A stretch of DNA of 10,188 bases from NCBI GenBank assembly GCA_018304285.1, contig JAGVWL010000041.1:1-10188 (forward strand). The letters are read 5' to 3'. The number at the start of each line of letters is the position of its first letter. The stretch's first letter is position 1. Positions 6,831 through 10,188 of this stretch are shown one piece after another. The position numbers and the translations under genes are program-made. This DNA comes from Microcaldota archaeon. GTDB taxonomy: Archaea; Micrarchaeota; Micrarchaeia; Norongarragalinales; Norongarragalinaceae. The notes under the pieces were generated by a model. The model was not told the origin of the DNA. It was given only the letters and a program-made list of their open reading frames with translations, and did not search any database.

Positions 6831-8347
6831 TTCTGCCCTTCACTTTCTTCGTTGAAATCCAATATTTTCAGCACGCCCGTGCGCAAATTATAGACTGGCA
6901 TTAGGCACGGCGTGGGTTTTCGGCCCATGCTCTTTTGGTAGTCGGTTTCGCCTTGCCACGCGCCGGAGTTGATTATGACCGTGCCGTTGTAGTCGAAAGA
7001 AGCATTCTTGTGCACGTGCCCGAAGTGGAAGATGTCCGGCGCTTCCTCGATGACCATGCCGTCTTCGGGCGAAGGGATTATCGGTTTTTCACCATAGGTG
7101 GGGCACAAGTGCCTTCGCCTGAGCATTTCGACGGCCACTTTCTCCGGGTGTTCGAACGCGTCGCCCAGCTTTTGCGTGTTCGAAACCAACGCATCAAACG
7201 AAGTGCCGTGGTAAACCAGGATTTTCAAGCCCATGATTTCCAGCCAGCAAGGGTTAGGAATGAAGTGGATGTTGTCCTGCTCGAGCTCCTGCACGAATTC
7301 CGAAGGCAGGGGCGGCTGGGGTTCGGCGTCGCGCACCGCATCGTGGTTGCCCGGGCAAATCGCGATTTGCATTCGCCCCGGTATTTTCTTGAGGTATTGC
7401 GCGAGCAGCGAGTATTGCTCGAAAACGTTTTTCGTCACGAGCTGCTTTTCTTGCGAAGGGTATACTCCGATGCCGTCCACCATGTCGCCTGCAATGAGGA
7501 CGTAACGGATGCTTTTCGCTATCTCTTTCTCCTCTTCGGTTCCCACGCCGTTGAAAAAGCCCAGCGCTTTTTCGAAACGGTCTTCAAGAAAATATTTGCT
7601 TCCCACGTGCAAATCGCTGAGGAACGCTATGCTCACGTCTTCGTCGGTTTGCGCCAGTTTTTTCTGGCGCACGGGAACTTCGGGCCAAACCACGTTTTCC
7701 ACGAGGAAAAGCCCTTGCGAATATATTCCGTCCACGCCCACGACGTCGTCAAGCCACAATTCCTGCGCTTTCTCCATCGCGGGCTTGTTCTGCTGCGCGA
7801 CGCAGGTCATTACGCCCGTCTCGTCTTCTATTTCGAAGCGCAAATTGCCTTTTTTCGTGATGCTCTTGTTTTCAACCATTCCTATGATGCGCGACTTGCG
7901 GCGTTCGACCGAGCTTTTCGCCTGTTCTATCGAAGTCACGCCGTTCGCGGCGGAAACGCGGTTTTTCAGCATTGACGACAGTTTCGCAAAACGGTTGCGG
8001 AAGTGGGAGACGAAATCTTCCACCGTGCCGTCGCAATCGTACTTTTTGAAGGAAAGGATTTTCATTGGCGCTGAGGGCGTTTCCGCGGCAGCCTGGGCTT
8101 GAGCTTGCGCCGCGTCTTGGGTTTCCACTTCCACCGGCGCCTGCGCGATTTTCTTCCCCTGGTTTTTTTCCGAAAGCACTCCGTCTATGGTTTCGAGCGT
8201 GATTACGATTTGCCTGCTTTCCTCGGCTTTCTTTTCAGCCTCGAGCAGGACTTCCAGCGCTTGGGCTGCCGGCAGGGAAGCGAGTTTTTCCAAGACCCCA
8301 TTTTGGAGCAACAGCTTCCTTTGCCTGACTACCTCCCTCAAATTCAC
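6815..8347 (-). CDS. polB: DNA polymerase D small (exonuclease) subunit DP1
   Basis: Small subunit of PolD, which carries the Mre11-like 3'-5' proofreading exonuclease and binds DP2. It is 510 residues, on the short side for DP1. An N-terminal helical domain (about 1-75) leads to a low-complexity Ala/Gln linker (about 80-100, AQAQAQAAAE). An OB-fold follows (about 150-228, RRKSRIIGMVENKS onward), then the calcineurin-like phosphodiesterase domain. All metal-binding motifs are visible: SDLHVGS (Asp245, His247), AGDMVDG (Asp288), PGNHD (Asn334, His335), YHG (His380) and GHVH (His444, His446). Because these are intact, unlike in the eukaryotic B-subunit relatives, the exonuclease is probably active. 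The start is GTG 8347, with GGGTGGG (8357-8351) 3 nt upstream. The gene is first in the PolD operon and diverges from the surface-protein gene. Confidence 0.97.
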   Translation of the reverse strand: MNLREVVRQRKLLLQNGVLEKLASLPAAQALEVLLEAEKKAEESRQIVITLETIDGVLSEKNQGKKIAQAPVEVETQDAAQAQAQAAAETPSAPMKILSFKKYDCDGTVEDFVSHFRNRFAKLSSMLKNRVSAANGVTSIEQAKSSVERRKSRIIGMVENKSITKKGNLRFEIEDETGVMTCVAQQNKPAMEKAQELWLDDVVGVDGIYSQGLFLVENVVWPEVPVRQKKLAQTDEDVSIAFLSDLHVGSKYFLEDRFEKALGFFNGVGTEEEKEIAKSIRYVLIAGDMVDGIGVYPSQEKQLVTKNVFEQYSLLAQYLKKIPGRMQIAICPGNHDAVRDAEPQPPLPSEFVQELEQDNIHFIPNPCWLEIMGLKILVYHGTSFDALVSNTQKLGDAFEHPEKVAVEMLRRRHLCPTYGEKPIIPSPEDGMVIEEAPDIFHFGHVHKNASFDYNGTVIINSGAWQGETDYQKSMGRKPTPCLMPVYNLRTGVLKILDFNEESEGQKRGKA

Positions 8348-8350
8348 TAT

Positions 8351-8357
8351 CCCACCC
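8351..8357 (-). promoter_or_regulatory. SD of DP1
   Basis: The minus strand reads GGGTGGG, ATA, then GTG 8347. The GGTG core matches the archaeal anti-SD and supports the GTG start. I could not settle on a TATA box for this operon: minus-strand TATA-like strings near 8455-8449 and 8424-8416 are both possible but weak. Confidence 0.5.
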
Positions 8358-8363
8358 TAGACC

Positions 8364-8384
8364 GCGAAAGCGGTTTGCTTTCGC
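8364..8384 (-). other. Perfect 8-bp hairpin in the DP1 leader
   Basis: GCGAAAGC (8364-8371) and GCTTTCGC (8377-8384) are exact inverted repeats around a 5-nt loop. The hairpin lies 17-37 nt upstream of the DP1 start. Two weaker hairpins follow further upstream: CAGC/GCTG (8401-8404 and 8410-8413), and CTGC with ATA against TAT with GCAG (8416-8435). They could be leader RNA structures or operator-like sites. Confidence 0.5.
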
Positions 8385-8495
8385 CATCGCTACGTGGCAA
8401 CAGCGGTTGGCTGCCCTGCTATACGCGATATGCAGAAAAAAGCCCGCTTGCCTTTAATCTCAATCACGAAATGCAATTTATTCCTTTTGCAACTG

Positions 8496-8524
8496 GCGTT
8501 GGCGGGTGGCTGACGCCTTCGCCA
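8496..8524. repeat. REP-like stem-loop repeat, copy 1
   Basis: This 29-nt unit is repeated exactly at 8543-8571, a 47-nt period. On the plus strand it folds as TGGCG / GGT / GGC / TGAC loop / GCC / TT / CGCCA (8500-8524): a 5-bp outer stem, an internal loop and a 3-bp inner stem. Exact duplication plus hairpin potential in non-coding DNA suggests a REP-like dispersed element. The 18-nt spacer between copies is unrelated to the unit. Confidence 0.75.
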
Positions 8525-8542
8525 GCTGGTTTTTGCCTGGTT

Positions 8543-8571
8543 GCGTTGGCGGGTGGCTGACGCCTTCGCCA
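8543..8571. repeat. REP-like stem-loop repeat, copy 2
   Basis: Exact copy of 8496-8524 in direct orientation. Here the outer stem extends to 6 bp, TTGGCG (8546-8551) with CGCCAA (8567-8572). It ends about 17 nt before the TATA-like box of the surface-protein gene, so it could influence that promoter. Confidence 0.75.
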
Positions 8572-8589
8572 ATTCCGCCGCAGCACAAC

Positions 8590-8624
8590 TTTTTTAAGAG
8601 CGGTTTGAATGATGAAAGCGGTGA
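8590..8624 (+). promoter_or_regulatory. TATA-like box and SD of the surface-protein gene
   Basis: TTTTTTAA (8590-8597) is a plausible archaeal TATA box. A start about 25 nt downstream, near 8617-8620, would just include GGTGA (8620-8624), which is 7 nt before GTG 8632. This short leader with a well-placed SD supports GTG 8632 as the true start over GTG 8506 or TTG 8605. Confidence 0.55.
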
Positions 8625-8631
8625 AAGCAAG

Positions 8632-9981
8632 GTGTCGGGAAAAAACAAGCTTATCCTATTGCTTGGAATAGCGTTTTTGTTCATTCCTTTTTCTTTCGCG
8701 GCAGAAGGGTGCTCGGACTTGTTCCGGTTCGACTACGCCTCGAGCGCCGTAATGCCCATACTGGGGCAGGACGTTTCTCCCGGCGGCTCGGTGGTTGCAG
8801 TGCGTTCGCTCAAGCCCGTTGCCTTTTACTTGGGCGAGAACGGTTATGCCGAATACTTTTTCGTCGCTTTGCAAGACCAGTACAACGGCGGGAAAAAACT
8901 GATGTCCGCGGGCGACGTTTTCTTCCGCTTCGAGAACGAGACCGGCTCGAACAACACTTACTTCCGGCCGGCAACGCAAAAGCCGGTTTACGCCGAGACT
9001 GGTGACGTGATTGAGATAGACTACAATCCGGACTACGCCTTCTCGTATGCAGGGCGTTCTTACACCACGAGTGCGCTGCGCATTTTCGTTTCCAAGCCCG
9101 ACGCCTTCGGCGCCGGATTCGGCACGGGCGAGAGCGTGATAGTATTGGCGGAAACGCTTGACCCCCTTACGCAGGGCTTTACGAAAGGAAGCATTTTCCT
9201 GGAGTCCGGCTCGGGCTTGATTTTCGTTCTCGACGGGCGAATCCGTTTTGTAAGCACGTGCATTCCCTCGTGCTCCGACAAGGATTCGGTGGATTATTAC
9301 TACAACTCCACGTGCAAATCGACATTGACCGACGGAACGGACTACTGCTTGAGCGCAACCGAACTGACCGAATTCACTTGCTCGCCGCAAAACTCTTGCG
9401 TGCCCAAGCAATTCTCGTGCCCGTTCGGCTGCGCGGACGGAAAATGCGTTTCGGGGGCGAAAGCAACGTGCGACGATTCCGACGGCTTGAACATAGCCCA
9501 GCGCGGGCGCACTTCAGGCAATTACGCCAACGGCTCGAAATTCTCTTTCCTCGATTCCTGCGTTGGAAGCACGAAACTTGTGGAATACTCTTGCACCGGC
9601 GACAAGGTTTTGAAGAGCCAGACCGTCGAATGCGCGGGAGGTTCTTGCGAGGACGGCGCTTGCGTGGCAATCCCGACGGTGGCGGAATGTTCGGACACTG
9701 ACGGCGGGAGGAATTACGAGGTTGCAGGCGTTTGCGCCGACTCGTCAGGCAGCTATGCCGACTCGTGCTCGCAAAACTCGGTCGTGGAATACTATTGCGA
9801 CGCGGGGTATTGCAAGACGATTGTTTCCCCGTGCTCGTCTTGCGTGAAAAACGCCTGCTCTAAAGAATCGCTCGTGCCCTCTTCCAACACCGGACTGTTC
9901 CTAGGCGCCATCGTTTTGCTTGCCCTTGCAGTAATAGCCTGGCTTAAACTGCGCGGAAAACCCAAGCACAAAGGATTGTAA
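8632..9981 (+). CDS. Secreted, C-terminally anchored protein with three Cys-rich repeats
   Basis: A 449-residue predicted cell-surface protein of unknown specific function. Residues 1-24 are a signal peptide: lysines near the start, the hydrophobic LILLLGIAFLFIPFSFA, and likely cleavage close to Ala23/Ala24. Residues about 27-210 look beta-rich and resemble no domain I can name. Three Cys-rich repeats follow (about 214-272, 280-344, 353-409). Each follows roughly C-x-D-x-D or C-S-D-T-D-G, then D-x-C, an E-[FY]-x-C step and a closing G-x-C or A-C, so they are probably disulfide-bonded. A transmembrane helix at 421-438 (GLFLGAIVLLALAVIAWL) is followed by a basic tail, so the body faces outside. 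Four N-x-S/T sequons (NET, NNT, NST, NGS) allow N-glycosylation. Similar repeats occur in surface proteins of DPANN and other archaea; that is recollection, not a search result. The start is GTG 8632, set by the SD and signal peptide. Confidence 0.88.
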   Translation: MSGKNKLILLLGIAFLFIPFSFAAEGCSDLFRFDYASSAVMPILGQDVSPGGSVVAVRSLKPVAFYLGENGYAEYFFVALQDQYNGGKKLMSAGDVFFRFENETGSNNTYFRPATQKPVYAETGDVIEIDYNPDYAFSYAGRSYTTSALRIFVSKPDAFGAGFGTGESVIVLAETLDPLTQGFTKGSIFLESGSGLIFVLDGRIRFVSTCIPSCSDKDSVDYYYNSTCKSTLTDGTDYCLSATELTEFTCSPQNSCVPKQFSCPFGCADGKCVSGAKATCDDSDGLNIAQRGRTSGNYANGSKFSFLDSCVGSTKLVEYSCTGDKVLKSQTVECAGGSCEDGACVAIPTVAECSDTDGGRNYEVAGVCADSSGSYADSCSQNSVVEYYCDAGYCKTIVSPCSSCVKNACSKESLVPSSNTGLFLGAIVLLALAVIAWLKLRGKPKHKGL

Positions 9982-9983
9982 AT

Positions 9984-10022
9984 CCACAATAGGCTTGAAA
10001 TGCCCTGTGGCGCTTTTTTTTT
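9984..10022 (+). terminator. Hairpin plus T-run terminator after the surface-protein gene
   Basis: CCACA (9984-9988) with GGC (9992-9994) pairs with GCC (10002-10004) and TGTGG (10006-10010), leaving a small internal bulge and a 7-nt loop. After CGC comes a run of nine T (10014-10022). It begins 3 nt after the stop and fits an intrinsic-type terminator; archaeal termination needs chiefly the T-run. The run overlaps the last codon of the convergent UPF0147 gene. Confidence 0.7.
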
Positions 10023-10188
10023 ATCTTTCCTTGAGTGCTTCGAGTTCGCTCATCAGATTCCACACCATAGTGCGGCCGTGCATGGGCATGTTGATGTCGT
10101 TGCTGATTTCGTCCAACGCGTAAACGGCGCCGCTGACTGCGGTGGCGAAATCCTCTTCGTTTTCCAGCCGTTCTTTGGCGAGCGAAAT
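10021..10188 (-). CDS. UPF0147 family protein, C-terminal 55 residues
   Basis: The minus strand, entering at the window edge, encodes 55 residues and a TAA stop (10023-10021). The fragment contains AVYALDEISNDINMPMHGRT followed by MVWNLMSELEALKER. This matches the conserved C-terminal half of UPF0147, a small helical archaeal family of about 85-95 residues whose typical core is DEISNDPNMPxHxRTxIW. The family's biochemical function is not established. The N-terminal third lies beyond the window. The gene converges on the surface-protein gene with only 39 nt between stops. Confidence 0.85.
   Translation of the reverse strand: MSLAKERLENEEDFATAVSGAVYALDEISNDINMPMHGRTMVWNLMSELEALKER

Noticed and set aside
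6935..7975. 346-residue plus-strand open frame inside the DP1 gene
   Set aside because: Antisense shadow of DP1; the opposite strand has all calcineurin-like motifs.
8496..8571. CRISPR array
   Set aside because: There are only two repeat copies, an 18-nt spacer and no cas genes. The repeats form interrupted hairpins unlike typical CRISPR repeats.
8506..8631. N-terminal extension of the surface protein to GTG 8506
   Set aside because: It would start inside a repeat copy, cross the TATA-like box and put 42 residues before the signal peptide. GTG 8632 has a good SD and the signal peptide directly at the start.
8348..8631. tRNA or other classical structured RNA gene in the divergent spacer
   Set aside because: The hairpins present do not form a cloverleaf, and no T-arm GGTTCRA-type sequence or CCA-adjacent acceptor stem was found.
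8390..8684. Minus-strand open frames at 8390-8572 and 8478-8684
   Set aside because: They run through the repeat and promoter region, and part of their translation is the repeat read in frame. Composition is not protein-like.

Overview
The window reads as an archaeal chromosome segment. The firm evidence is a complete, intein-free gene pair for both subunits of the D-family DNA polymerase (PolD), an enzyme found only in archaea. Supporting signs are a C-terminal fragment of the archaeal UPF0147 family, GGTG-type Shine-Dalgarno sequences, TATA-like boxes, and heavy use of GTG and TTG starts. The moderate-to-high GC, and a cysteine-rich, signal-peptide-bearing, C-terminally anchored surface protein of a style common in DPANN archaea, suggest a Diapherotrites/Micrarchaeota-like or other euryarchaeal-grade lineage. 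The phylum is an inference; the domain is not in doubt.

Layout. (1) Positions 2-2511, plus strand: the 3' part of a PLP-dependent glycine C-acetyltransferase (kbl-type) with an apparent one-base frameshift near 374-377, then an intact pyruvate kinase starting at TTG 1081. (2) Positions 2512-3368: an AT-richer block. It holds a 96-bp imperfect palindrome (2535-2630) and a minus-strand orphan gene (2632-3279) whose product is two copies of one unrecognised ~95-residue domain. The orphan appears to have its own TATA box and SD. (3) Positions 3369-8347, minus strand: the PolD operon, small subunit DP1 then large subunit DP2, overlapping by 4 nt (GTGA). (4) Positions 8348-8631: a divergent intergenic region with hairpins in the DP1 leader, two copies of a 29-nt stem-loop repeat 47 nt apart, and a promoter plus SD for the next gene. 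(5) Positions 8632-9981, plus strand: a secreted, membrane-anchored protein with three Cys-rich repeats, ending at a hairpin/T-run terminator. (6) Positions 10021-10188, minus strand: the C-terminal 55 residues of a UPF0147 protein running off the window.

How the genes relate. DP1 (proofreading) and DP2 (polymerising) form one replicase and are almost certainly translationally coupled. Kbl and pyruvate kinase are both central-metabolism enzymes (threonine/glycine breakdown to acetyl-CoA, and PEP to pyruvate), lie 33 nt apart and could be co-transcribed. The orphan and the surface protein have no evident link to PolD beyond adjacency. I found no defence system, CRISPR array, tRNA, rRNA, transposase or integrase. 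The most unusual items are the duplicated-domain orphan with its neighbouring palindrome, and the paired stem-loop repeats at 8496-8571. None of them amounts to a demonstrated new system.
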